In this document: in pieces, positions 1 to 4,500 of the stretch
Layout of the letters: each line of letters opens with the position of its first letter
Position numbering within the stretch: position 1 is the first letter of the stretch
Assembly: GCA_959021945.1 (NCBI GenBank)
Contig: CAUEYG010000130.1
Coordinates: forward strand, 1 to 5,679
Source: an uncultured Eubacteriales bacterium
GTDB taxonomy: Bacteria; Bacillota; Clostridia; Peptostreptococcales; Anaerovoracaceae
Direction: 5' to 3'
Length of the DNA: 5,679 nt
Notes under the pieces: model-generated
Told to the model about the DNA's origin: nothing
What the model saw: the letters and a program-made list of their open reading frames with translations, nothing else
The model's database searches: none
Program-made: the position numbers and the translations under genes

Positions 1-11
1 GCTCTCCTTCT
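1..11 (-). promoter_or_regulatory. Ribosome binding site of a gene just outside the left edge
   Basis: Read on the minus strand, the last bases of the window are AGAAGGAGAGC, a good Shine-Dalgarno sequence. It lies about 30 bases downstream of the promoter at 40-68. No start codon follows inside the window, so a minus-strand gene should begin within a few bases beyond position 1. In many Clostridia dusB is followed by greA and lysS, so greA is a reasonable guess, but nothing in this window proves it. Confidence 0.6.
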
Positions 12-39
12 TTCTCTGTTATATTATTTCTTGTTTAAT

Positions 40-68
40 ACTATATGATATATAATATTGTTTGTCAA
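40..68 (-). promoter_or_regulatory. Sigma-A type promoter firing leftwards
   Basis: On the minus strand a perfect -35 box TTGACA (63-68) is followed after exactly 17 bases by TATAGT (40-45), five of six matches to the -10 consensus. Transcription should start near position 33 and give a short leader carrying the ribosome site at 1-11. It sits past the dusB terminator, so the next gene to the left is transcribed independently of coaX-dusB. Confidence 0.75.
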
Positions 69-131
69 GCACATTTTTTCTTTTTCATGTCGCACGCAGA
101 TTCTATCCTCTGCAAGTATCTTTCACAAAGC

Positions 132-183
132 AAAAAAGCCATTGAGGAACTGTTTATTCCAACAGTTCCTCAATGGCTTTTTT
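132..183 (-). terminator. Bidirectional intrinsic terminator after dusB
   Basis: A perfect 23-base inverted repeat (132-154 and 161-183) encloses a six-base loop. The arms contain GCCATTGAGGAACTGTT and its complement, and the outer part is an A-run pairing with a T-run. On the minus strand the stem is followed by six T, and on the plus strand by seven T, so it should stop transcription both ways. The right arm lies inside dusB and encodes its last residues (the stop codon is at 154-156), so gene end and terminator are fused. Confidence 0.9.
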
Positions 184-1113
184 TAACTGGCTAATATCGG
201 TAATTGTATTTACGTTCCTCCGCACTGCCGCACTGCCATGGACGCCTTTTAAATACCAGCCTATGTGCTTTCGCATTTCTCGTACTGCCACATACTCTCC
301 TTTTTCCTCTGACAGCCGATCTAAGTGTATCAGTATCATTTGAACCTTTTCCGCCAGGCTGGGAGGCTCCGGCATCGTCTCTCCTTTCCAGAGAGCCACA
401 GCGTCCCGAAAAATCCAAGGGTTGCCTAAAAAACCTCTTGCAATCATAACCATATCGCATCCAGTCTCTTTCAGCATTCGGTTGGCATCTTCCCCTGTAA
501 AAACGTCGCCGTTTCCAATAACCGGAATGGACACATTTTCCTTTACCTTCCTGATCATGCCCCAGTCAGCCTTTCCTGAATAATACTGCTGTCTCGTTCT
601 CCCGTGAACTGCTACTGCAGCAGCGCCGGCGGCCTCAATGGCTTTGGCTGTCTCCACAGCATTGATGCTTTTTTCATCCCACCCAATGCGTATTTTGGCT
701 GTTACAGGCTTGTCTGCCGTCTCTGCTACAGCTTTTACCAGCCGGTAAATCAAGTCGGGATTTTTCAGAAGAGCAGACCCTTCTCCGTTTTTCACAACTT
801 TTGGAACAGGACAACCCATATTAAGGTCAATGGCAGCATTTTTCCTGTCCTTCAGCGCTCCTGCCACATATGCCAGTATGCTAGGGTCGCTGCCAAACAG
901 TTGAAAAGCCATAGGCTCTTCCCCAGGGTAAATCTTGAGAAGCCGCTCTGTGTTCCGGTCTTTATACCAAAAACCTTTGGCACTGACCATTTCCGAATAC
1001 ACGAAAGCAGCTCCCTGCTCTTTTGCCAGGCTGCGGGCAGGTCCGTCTGTAATCCCTGCTAAAGGGGCCAGCACAAAAGGATTTTCCAATTCTATATCGC
1101 CTATCTTCATCAT
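154..1113 (-). CDS. dusB: tRNA-dihydrouridine synthase, DusB type
   Basis: This FMN-dependent cytoplasmic enzyme uses NADPH to reduce specific uridines in the tRNA D-loop to dihydrouridine. The 319-residue length is normal for the family. An N-terminal TIM barrel shows APLAGITDGPAR (16-27), QLFGSDP (71-77) and DLNMGCPVPKV (96-106), with the catalytic cysteine at 101. KIRIGW starts at the flavin-contacting Lys140. VHGRTR (169-174), GNGD (200-203) and ARGFLGNPWIF complete the flavin site. The last 75 or so residues form the helical tRNA-binding domain. The start ATG overlaps the coaX stop as ATGA (1110-1113), and a second ATG follows at once. There is no strong ribosome site, so translation is probably coupled to coaX. 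The DusB name rests on the NMGCPVPKV motif and on the neighbours; exact uridine positions cannot be read from sequence. Confidence 0.95.
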   Translation of the reverse strand: MMKIGDIELENPFVLAPLAGITDGPARSLAKEQGAAFVYSEMVSAKGFWYKDRNTERLLKIYPGEEPMAFQLFGSDPSILAYVAGALKDRKNAAIDLNMGCPVPKVVKNGEGSALLKNPDLIYRLVKAVAETADKPVTAKIRIGWDEKSINAVETAKAIEAAGAAAVAVHGRTRQQYYSGKADWGMIRKVKENVSIPVIGNGDVFTGEDANRMLKETGCDMVMIARGFLGNPWIFRDAVALWKGETMPEPPSLAEKVQMILIHLDRLSEEKGEYVAVREMRKHIGWYLKGVHGSAAVRRNVNTITDISQLKKAIEELLE

Positions 1114-1901
1114 CTCTGTCTTTTATTCTTTCTGTAGATCATTTCAAGGCCTTCCAGGGTCAGCAGCTTGTCCACGTGGTCAATGCAGTCAATGCCGCTG
1201 TCAATGAGGGTTGCCAGTCCTCCGGTTGCAATCACTTTGACCGGTTCCCCGGACTGGCTGTAGTCCTGCAATTCTTTTTTCATTTTTTGTACAATATAAT
1301 CCACCATACCCATATGTCCATAGACCAGCCCGGACTGCATGCTGTGAATGGTGTTTCTGCAAATGACGCTGCCTGGCTCTTCCAACTCTACTTTTGGGAG
1401 CTTGGCGGTCTTTTCAAACAATGCCTCTGATGAAATTTTTAATCCCGGCCCTATGGTGCCTCCCAGGTATTCGGCTTTTTCCGATACTGCACAAAAGGTG
1501 GTAGCTGTTCCAAAGTCAATAATAATTAAAGGCCCGCCGTATTTAGCATGGGCAGCCACTGCATTTACAATACGGTCCGCGCCCACCTGCTTTGGATTAT
1601 CGTATTTTACAATCAGCCCGGTTTTAATACCAGGCCCAATGACAATGGCCCTCTTGTTAAAATATTTCATGGACAAATGCTGCAGTGTAAACAAAACAGA
1701 AGGAACGACCGTGGAAATAATCACATCTTCCACTTCGCCTACGTTTAGGCCTTCATATTGAAACAGTTGATTAATGACCATTCCATATTCATCAGCGCTT
1801 TTATTATTGTCTGTTTCCAGTCTCCAGTTCTGAATCAGTTCACCCTGTTCAAATACACCCAGTACAATATTGGTATTCCCTACATCAAATGCTAGTAGCA
1901 T
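1110..1901 (-). CDS. coaX: Type III pantothenate kinase
   Basis: CoaX phosphorylates pantothenate to 4'-phosphopantothenate, the first step of coenzyme A synthesis. Type III enzymes belong to the ASKHA fold, need a monovalent cation, and are not feedback-inhibited by CoA. At 263 residues the length is typical. Diagnostic motifs are the P-loop DVGNTN (6-11), GADRIVNAVAA (107-117) with the catalytic aspartate at 109, the second phosphate loop IDFGTATT (128-135) and GGTIGPGL (147-154). The ATG at 1901 is preceded by AAAGGAGAAAG at suitable spacing, and an upstream promoter is visible at 1946-1974. The stop overlaps the dusB start by four bases, so the two form one operon. A supply of CoA next to an acyl-CoA decarboxylase cluster is metabolically sensible, but they look like separate transcripts. 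Confidence 0.96.
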   Translation of the reverse strand: MLLAFDVGNTNIVLGVFEQGELIQNWRLETDNNKSADEYGMVINQLFQYEGLNVGEVEDVIISTVVPSVLFTLQHLSMKYFNKRAIVIGPGIKTGLIVKYDNPKQVGADRIVNAVAAHAKYGGPLIIIDFGTATTFCAVSEKAEYLGGTIGPGLKISSEALFEKTAKLPKVELEEPGSVICRNTIHSMQSGLVYGHMGMVDYIVQKMKKELQDYSQSGEPVKVIATGGLATLIDSGIDCIDHVDKLLTLEGLEMIYRKNKRQR

Positions 1902-1945
1902 GGTTACTTTCTCCTTTGCTCTGCCTTTTTTGAATTCTGCAAGCT

Positions 1946-1974
1946 ATTATACTACAGCTCAGGCTGTTTATAAA
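1946..1974 (-). promoter_or_regulatory. Promoter of the coaX-dusB operon
   Basis: On the minus strand a perfect TATAAT (1946-1951) lies 17 bases from TTTATA (1969-1974), a four-of-six match to the -35 consensus. The expected start near 1939 gives a leader of about 38 bases with the coaX ribosome site near its end. No riboswitch or long leader structure fits in that space. Confidence 0.65.
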
Positions 1975-2028
1975 GAAAAAATTTTGAGGCTGCTGTTTGT
2001 CTTGGCGCAGATCTAAACCCCGCATGAA

Positions 2029-2060
2029 AACTGGCGGGCATTATCGGCTGCCCGCCAGTT
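2029..2060 (-). terminator. GC-rich terminator, probably of the decarboxylase operon
   Basis: Perfect 12-base arms AACTGGCGGGCA (2029-2040) and TGCCCGCCAGTT (2049-2060) enclose an eight-base loop. On the minus strand the stem runs into TTTTCATG, a short U-tract. On the plus strand it is followed by AATTTT. It lies just upstream of the coaX promoter, where the terminator of a preceding minus-strand operon is expected. No intact gene now ends next to it. If the segment 2075-3646 is an insertion, it once followed the biotin-carrier stop codon by roughly 25 bases. Confidence 0.75.
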
Positions 2061-2074
2061 AATTTTGTATCTGT

Positions 2075-2085
2075 TATTTTTTATT
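2075..2085. repeat. Left copy of an 11-base direct repeat bounding the middle segment
   Basis: TATTTTTTATT occurs here and again at 3636-3646. This copy lies 14 bases to the right of the terminator at 2029-2060; the other spans the biotin-carrier stop codon. It may be a target duplication or recombination site. The repeat is AT-rich, so chance cannot be excluded. Confidence 0.35.
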
Positions 2086-2090
2086 GATTT

Positions 2091-2112
2091 TATAGACGCA
2101 AATCGTCTTATA
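2091..2112. repeat. Short inverted repeat near the left boundary
   Basis: TATAGACG (2091-2098) and CGTCTTATA (2104-2112) pair around CAAAT with one bulged base. The arrangement of two arms and a five-base centre, six bases inside the proposed boundary, resembles a tyrosine-recombinase core, but it may simply be an AT-rich hairpin. Confidence 0.3.
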
Positions 2113-2119
2113 ACTTCTT

Positions 2120-2132
2120 GTAAGTGTTTATA
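2120..2132. repeat. 13-base direct repeat, copy 1
   Basis: GTAAGTGTTTATA occurs here and identically at 2392-2404, 272 bases away. A weaker relative, TAAGTGTCTAA, begins at 3553. This copy overlaps the stop codon of the membrane-protein remnant. Confidence 0.5.
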
Positions 2133-2301
2133 GAAGTGAGGAAAAATTCTGTATTTTCAATGGTTTTCCCGTTTCTGCGTGTATCTTCTCATATCTCCGC
2201 ATAAGTTGGTTTTGTAAAGTCGGGCACCATTTTAGCACCACAAACAAGGCAATAAACACAAGTACATAGCATAGCGGTGCTATCACGCCTACAAATGCAA
2301 T
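2128..2301 (-). pseudogene. C-terminal remnant of a membrane-protein gene
   Basis: A minus-strand frame stays open for 57 codons between an in-frame TAA (2302-2304) and its own TAA (2128-2130), with no start codon or ribosome site at its beginning. Residues 2-23 are strongly hydrophobic (VGVIAPLCYVLVFIALFVVL) and look like a last transmembrane helix. The rest is a basic, polar tail (NQLMRRYEKIHAETGKP) like those that end many multi-helix transporters. The helix-then-tail pattern is more protein-like than most short frames. I read it as a truncated gene end whose 5' part has been lost. A cation-symporter origin is possible, but I do not recognise the family. Just to its right, a frame ending near 2339-2341 also reads hydrophobic and could be a frameshifted earlier piece. 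Confidence 0.4.
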
Positions 2302-2327
2302 TTAGGACAGCTTTACTTTACATCATT

Positions 2328-2441
2328 ATGTTACGCATTAGGGAATCAATGAGCCTTGCAGAAGAGGTATTACAGACACTAAAACATATAGGTAAGTGTT
2401 TATACCTTTTCGTTCAAAAATGCCCTTTAACTGCGTAACAT
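2328..2441. repeat. Inverted 10-base repeat enclosing about 94 bases
   Basis: ATGTTACGCA (2328-2337) and its exact complement TGCGTAACAT (2432-2441) face each other. The enclosed stretch contains the second copy of the 13-base repeat. A 47-codon plus-strand frame (2295-2438) crosses it, without a ribosome site or recognisable motif. The size and perfect ends recall a very small transposon-like unit, but no flanking target duplication is evident. The rest of 2302-2526 shows nothing else I can support. Confidence 0.3.
2392..2404. repeat. 13-base direct repeat, copy 2
   Basis: Exact second copy of GTAAGTGTTTATA. It could be an arm-type binding site of a recombinase or the trace of a local duplication. 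The flanks of the two copies do not match, so the repeat unit is short. Confidence 0.5.
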
Positions 2442-2526
2442 TTCAAATCAAGCTCTATCCATTTGAATTATCATTTCCTTTGTGAAAAGTTCCGTAGCAA
2501 GCATAGGAAAGTGGTACCCTTTCCAT

Positions 2527-2568
2527 AAAAATCACTCACTTCTGTCTGCGACAGTATGAGAGATTTTT
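2527..2568 (-). terminator. Hairpin terminator downstream of the methyltransferase gene
   Basis: AAAAATC (2527-2533) pairs with GATTTTT (2562-2568), CTCA with TGAG, and CTGTC with GACAG around a TGC loop. One mismatch and a small internal loop separate the blocks. On the minus strand it follows the methyltransferase stop codon by about 50 bases and ends in GATTTTTATGG. The stem is not very GC-rich, so it may be only moderately efficient. A 15-base palindrome (TTGGGA, ATA, TCCCAA; 2574-2588) lies beside it. Confidence 0.5.
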
Positions 2569-2619
2569 GCTTGTTGGGAATATCCCAAACCCTTACGTAA
2601 ACTGACATTTTCGATTCTA

Positions 2620-3189
2620 TCAGAAAGTAAAATCTATTCTCACTAACTTTTTGCCATTTGGTAATTTTTTGTCTACTTGATGTGTTTTTGTATATCCGAT
2701 ACTAAGCATAGCCTCTTCCAATTCATCTTCTTTCATCTGATGATGTACCTTGCTCAATCCATCAAATACATGGATATAAGGAGAATCAGAAACAAAAGCG
2801 GTATCTGTGTTGATTTGAATAATGCAGGAAACATAGTTAGCTTTCACTTCTTGGACTGCTTTTTTGAAATGCCCATATCCAATATATTCGATAAGTAGAT
2901 TGGCAACTAACAACTCAGCAGTAGGTAACTGCAAACTTTCATCTGTTAAGTCAGAATGGACACATTCCAAAATTTCTTGTAACTCTTGGTATCGACTTGC
3001 ACATTCAGCAAGGTATTTTTTGTTTATATCCACACCATATACCTTTTCAAATACACTCTTGTCGATATACTCTAATCCGTTTCCACCAGCAATCCCAAGT
3101 ATCATAACCGTTTTAACAGGATATGTATAAAATTGTTCCTTCATCATTTCATTCATAGCCTGAAGCTGATAAACATTACTCAGTTGCAT
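2620..3189 (-). CDS. Class I SAM-dependent methyltransferase, start region interrupted
   Basis: This encodes a small cytoplasmic Rossmann-fold methyltransferase; the substrate is unknown. Counting from this ATG (189 residues), motif I is VMILGIAGGNGLEYI (28-42), binding S-adenosylmethionine. YGVDIN (51-56) carries the acidic residue at the end of strand 2, and VHSDLTD (77-83) the next acidic position. AELLVANLLIEYIGYGHF (91-108) resembles motif IV. The C-terminus LPNGKKLVRIDF fits a final beta hairpin. This ATG has no good ribosome site. The same frame remains open upstream for 11 codons to a TGA, and beyond it lies an ATG with a ribosome site (3237), so the natural protein was probably 205 residues. 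The fold is not truncated and could work if translation starts here. Its base composition is more AT-rich than the flanking operons, which suggests acquisition. It does not look functionally linked to either neighbouring operon. Confidence 0.85.
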   Translation of the reverse strand: MQLSNVYQLQAMNEMMKEQFYTYPVKTVMILGIAGGNGLEYIDKSVFEKVYGVDINKKYLAECASRYQELQEILECVHSDLTDESLQLPTAELLVANLLIEYIGYGHFKKAVQEVKANYVSCIIQINTDTAFVSDSPYIHVFDGLSKVHHQMKEDELEEAMLSIGYTKTHQVDKKLPNGKKLVRIDFTF

Positions 3190-3251
3190 ATGATTTTCGT
3201 AATCGGCTAACTCTATTTCTTCTCAAGGGTTATTCATATCTTCTCACCACC
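3190..3251 (-). other. Lost 5' end of the methyltransferase gene with one TGA codon
   Basis: On the minus strand GGTGGTGAG (3243-3251) is followed five bases later by ATG (3235-3237). That frame reads MNNP, then TGA (3223-3225), then EEIELADYENH, and continues in frame into the methyltransferase. As I recall, related methyltransferases begin NPW followed by acidic residues and DYENHM, so the TGA most likely replaced a TGG tryptophan codon by one base change. TGG is used normally for tryptophan elsewhere in the window (for example in dusB), so a changed genetic code is not indicated. The change may be a real nonsense mutation or a sequencing error. Confidence 0.7.
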
Positions 3252-3283
3252 AATCTCAAATTTTCGACTTCTTAGACATACAT

Positions 3284-3311
3284 ATTATACCACTCATATA
3301 TGAATTTTCTA
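3284..3311 (-). promoter_or_regulatory. Promoter of the methyltransferase gene
   Basis: On the minus strand TATAAT (3284-3289) is preceded directly by TGG, giving an extended -10 element. TAGAAA (3306-3311), a four-of-six -35 match, lies 16 bases upstream. The start site near 3277 gives a leader of about 40 bases to the ribosome site and ATG at 3237, further support that 3237 is the natural start. Confidence 0.6.
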
Positions 3312-3346
3312 CTATTTTCATTCCGTTGTAGCTAACAATAGCAGCG

Positions 3347-3493
3347 TCAGTCGCCCTCGTCAACGGTCAAGATGAACGGGCTTCGCCCGCCGTTGACAAA
3401 TGCATCTGTCCCTGCTGATGTGGCAGACAAGAGAGCGAAAGCAATGAGTGCTTTCGCCCTCGAATAGTATTGTTTTTTCTTATATCTGCCCAT
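3347..3493 (-). CDS. Possible 48-residue signal-peptide-like protein
   Basis: A minus-strand ATG (3491-3493) opens a 48-codon frame ending in TGA (3347-3349). The product begins MGRYKKKQYYSRAKA, a very basic start. A hydrophobic, alanine-rich stretch follows (ALIAFALLSATSAG, 15-28), and then a polar tail ending in ILTVDEGD. This is the layout of a short exported or membrane-inserted peptide. There is no convincing ribosome site, and a TAA lies two codons upstream of the ATG. The frame coincides almost exactly with three hairpins, so the sequence may be kept for DNA or RNA structure rather than protein. I do not recognise a family. Confidence 0.3.
   Translation of the reverse strand: MGRYKKKQYYSRAKALIAFALLSATSAGTDAFVNGGRSPFILTVDEGD
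3359..3397. repeat. Nested hairpin, GC-rich
   Basis: The outer arms GTCAACGG (3359-3366) and CCGTTGAC (3390-3397) enclose an inner stem CGGGC (3377-3381) and GCCCG (3385-3389) with a TTC loop. Ten unpaired bases lie on one side only. No U-tract follows on either strand, so it is not an ordinary terminator. Asymmetric nested stems of this kind occur at transfer and replication origins of mobile elements, which is only a suggestion here. Confidence 0.6.
3431..3461. repeat. Strong hairpin with 13-base arms
   Basis: GCGAAAGCA (3435-3443) and TGCTTTCGC (3449-3457) pair perfectly around ATGAG. The stem extends by three more pairs after one mismatch (3431-3433 with 3459-3461). On the plus strand a run of T begins only at 3472, too far for a normal terminator. 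It lies 33 bases from the nested hairpin. Confidence 0.6.
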
Positions 3494-3525
3494 ATCGTTT
3501 TATATCGCCATAAGAAATATGGGCA
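3487..3525. repeat. Inverted repeat TGCCCATAT / ATATGGGCA
   Basis: Nine-base perfect arms (3487-3495 and 3517-3525) enclose 21 bases. It is the third inverted repeat within about 170 bases, and one arm overlaps the ATG of the possible small ORF. It could be an operator for a dimeric regulator or part of an origin-like structure. The remaining stretch 3526-3635 is AT-rich and shows no gene I can support. Confidence 0.45.
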
Positions 3526-3635
3526 CCAAATCGGCAAAAATCATTATTGTTTTAAGTGTCTAATTCTGCAAAAAAGTCAGTATTTACAAGGGTTTTCACA
3601 GTATGACACTTTCTGATACCCAAAAATTCAAATAC

Positions 3636-3646
3636 TATTTTTTATT
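3636..3646. repeat. Right copy of the 11-base direct repeat
   Basis: TATTTTTTATT, identical to 2075-2085. It includes the stop codon of the biotin-carrier gene (3642-3644). If this is an insertion junction, the insertion left that gene intact to its last codon. Confidence 0.35.
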
Positions 3647-4037
3647 TTAGTGTTACCAGAACATCGCCTACATTTACAGATGCGCCCTTTGCAGCCGGCA
3701 CTGTATCTACTGTTCCTGCTTCCGGAGCCATAATTTCATTTTCCATTTTCATAGCTTCCAGTATAACTAAAACATCACCTGCATTTACGGCTTGGCCAGG
3801 GGTTACTTTTACATCCAGTATGGTTCCCGGCATTGGAGCGCTTACAGACTGCGCACCTGCGGAAGGAGCCGGTGCAGGAGCTGCTGCCGCAGGGGCAGGA
3901 GCAGGAGCCGGTGCTGCCGCAGGGGCCGGCGCAGATACTGGCGCTGGCGCAGGAGCTGCTGCCGCGCTGGCTCCGCTTACTTCTTCCACTTCTACTGCAT
4001 ATGCAGTACCATTTACCGTTATATTATATTTTTTCAT
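3642..4037 (-). CDS. mmdC: Biotin carboxyl carrier (gamma) subunit of a decarboxylase
   Basis: This 131-residue protein carries biotin, which accepts CO2 from the carboxyltransferase and hands it to the membrane beta subunit. Residues 1-21 form a short N-terminal strand region (MKKYNITVNG). Residues 22-63 are a flexible linker almost wholly of Ala and Pro. Residues 64-131 are the biotinyl domain with the site EAMKMENE, biotinylated at Lys97. I place the start at 4037 because AAAGGGAGAG lies eight bases upstream. A start at 4070, overlapping the preceding stop as TAATG, would add 11 residues (MIDTRKGRVTK) and lacks a ribosome site. A BirA-type ligase must be encoded elsewhere. The subunit name follows methylmalonyl-CoA decarboxylase; glutaconyl-CoA or oxaloacetate decarboxylase carriers look alike, so the substrate is inferred from the MmdA-like partner. 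Confidence 0.92.
   Translation of the reverse strand: MKKYNITVNGTAYAVEVEEVSGASAAAAPAPAPVSAPAPAAAPAPAPAPAAAAPAPAPSAGAQSVSAPMPGTILDVKVTPGQAVNAGDVLVILEAMKMENEIMAPEAGTVDTVPAAKGASVNVGDVLVTLK
3874..3965 (-). repeat. Low-complexity Ala/Pro codon repeat in the carrier linker
   Basis: The linker is coded by near-repeats of GCAGGAGC and GCTGCCGC units (plus-strand view). The 17-base sequence GCAGGAGCTGCTGCCGC occurs exactly at 3874-3890 and 3949-3965. Such a tract can change length by slippage or unequal recombination without frameshift. It also produces long spurious alanine-rich open frames on the other strand. Confidence 0.75.
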
Positions 4038-4045
4038 TTTTGTTA

Positions 4046-4055
4046 CTCTCCCTTT
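4046..4055 (-). promoter_or_regulatory. Ribosome binding site deciding the carrier start
   Basis: AAAGGGAGAG on the minus strand lies eight bases before the ATG at 4037. It falls after the alternative ATG at 4070, so it supports the shorter protein. Confidence 0.7.
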
Positions 4056-4069
4056 CCTGGTATCAATCA

Positions 4070-4486
4070 TTAAAACTTTCTGCTGTTAATGCAGTCGGAC
4101 CGTCCGGCATCACCCCATGCCGTTGTATCTCCCGATATTCTGCTGATCTTGCGAACAACAAAACCATTTGCTGAACCGCCCTCATGAGCTGCAATTGCTG
4201 CGGAAATAACTGCGATCAAGGTATCATCAGCTGCTGCAGGCGCTGCTGCTATTGTTGGCGCGACTGAGGGCGCGGCGGCGGCATCCGTCGTCTGCGGCGC
4301 CTTATCTCCTTTTTTCGGACGATATGTAATCTTAGTCATAACGGCAATACAGCCCCATAACAAAATTAATACAATAAACGTGATTCCCATTCCCATCAAT
4401 GTGGTAATACCGGCTCCTGCCATTTTTTCACCAATTGACAGGCTATGTACAGTATCGGGATTTGCGAATTGTTCCATCAAACTCAT
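4070..4486 (-). CDS. mmdD: OadG-family (delta) subunit of a Na+-pump decarboxylase
   Basis: This 138-residue one-helix membrane protein holds the decarboxylase complex together by linking the soluble carboxyltransferase to the membrane pump. Residues 22-51 include a glycine-rich hydrophobic helix (GITTLMGMGITFIVLILLWG), followed by a basic cytoplasmic stretch (YRPKKGDK). An Ala/Pro-rich spacer spans about 69-87. The C-terminal segment DDTLIAVISAAIAAHEGG then leads to W124, AGR (127-129) and NSR near the end, a pattern usual in clostridial OadG/MmdD proteins. A strong ribosome site (AGGAGGTGG, 4492-4500) lies five bases upstream and overlaps the stop codon of the carboxyltransferase gene. The carrier gene starts 32 bases beyond its stop. 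The family is clear; the choice between mmdD and oadG depends on the partner enzyme. Confidence 0.88.
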   Translation of the reverse strand: MSLMEQFANPDTVHSLSIGEKMAGAGITTLMGMGITFIVLILLWGCIAVMTKITYRPKKGDKAPQTTDAAAAPSVAPTIAAAPAAADDTLIAVISAAIAAHEGGSANGFVVRKISRISGDTTAWGDAGRSDCINSRKF

Positions 4487-4491
4487 TTATG

Positions 4492-4500
4492 CCACCTCCT
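4492..4500 (-). promoter_or_regulatory. Strong ribosome binding site of the delta subunit
   Basis: AGGAGGTGG on the minus strand ends five bases before the ATG at 4486. It overlaps the TAG stop of the upstream gene (4499-4501), so ribosomes ending there can restart directly. This suits a complex whose subunits must be made in proportion. Confidence 0.85.

Larger units (their letters stand above)
2086..3646. mobile_element. Candidate inserted segment, decayed integrative-element remnant
   Basis: This stretch separates the biotin-carrier gene from the terminator at 2029-2060 and is flanked by the direct repeats at 2075-2085 and 3636-3646. It is visibly AT-richer than the flanks. It contains a methyltransferase with a broken start, the tail of a membrane-protein gene, a short signal-peptide-like ORF, a cluster of hairpins and several short repeats. 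TAAGTGT(T/C)TA motifs occur near both ends (2121, 2393 and 3553). No integrase, transposase or relaxase gene is present and no clear terminal inverted repeats are visible. The segment may be a remnant or a passenger moved by functions supplied elsewhere. The boundaries are inferred, not proven. Confidence 0.4.

Noticed and set aside
1902..1990. Riboswitch or T-box upstream of coaX
   Set aside because: The space between the promoter and the start codon is only about 38 bases, too short for a known riboswitch, and no T-box motif is visible.
2295..2438. 47-codon plus-strand frame containing SLAEEVLQTLKHIGK
   Set aside because: It has no ribosome site or promoter, runs through an inverted repeat, and its helical look is not enough to call a gene.
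2455..2526. 23-codon minus-strand frame beginning MERVPLSYACYG after the methyltransferase terminator
   Set aside because: It is too short to judge, has only a weak GTGAG upstream, and shows no recognisable motif or leader-peptide structure.
3359..3461. CRISPR-like or tandem repeat array
   Set aside because: The repeats are inverted and differ from each other; there are no regularly spaced identical repeats with spacers.
3554..3641. Open frame continuing directly after the biotin-carrier stop codon, in the same frame, to about 3560
   Set aside because: The TAA stop is firm, the extension has no family resemblance, and about 27 open codons in AT-rich DNA can occur by chance.
3792..4174. Long plus-strand open frames rich in Ala/Gly or Arg/Cys opposite the biotin carrier
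   Set aside because: They are mirror images of the GC-rich Ala/Pro linker codons, have no ribosome site or known motif, and overlap a well supported gene.
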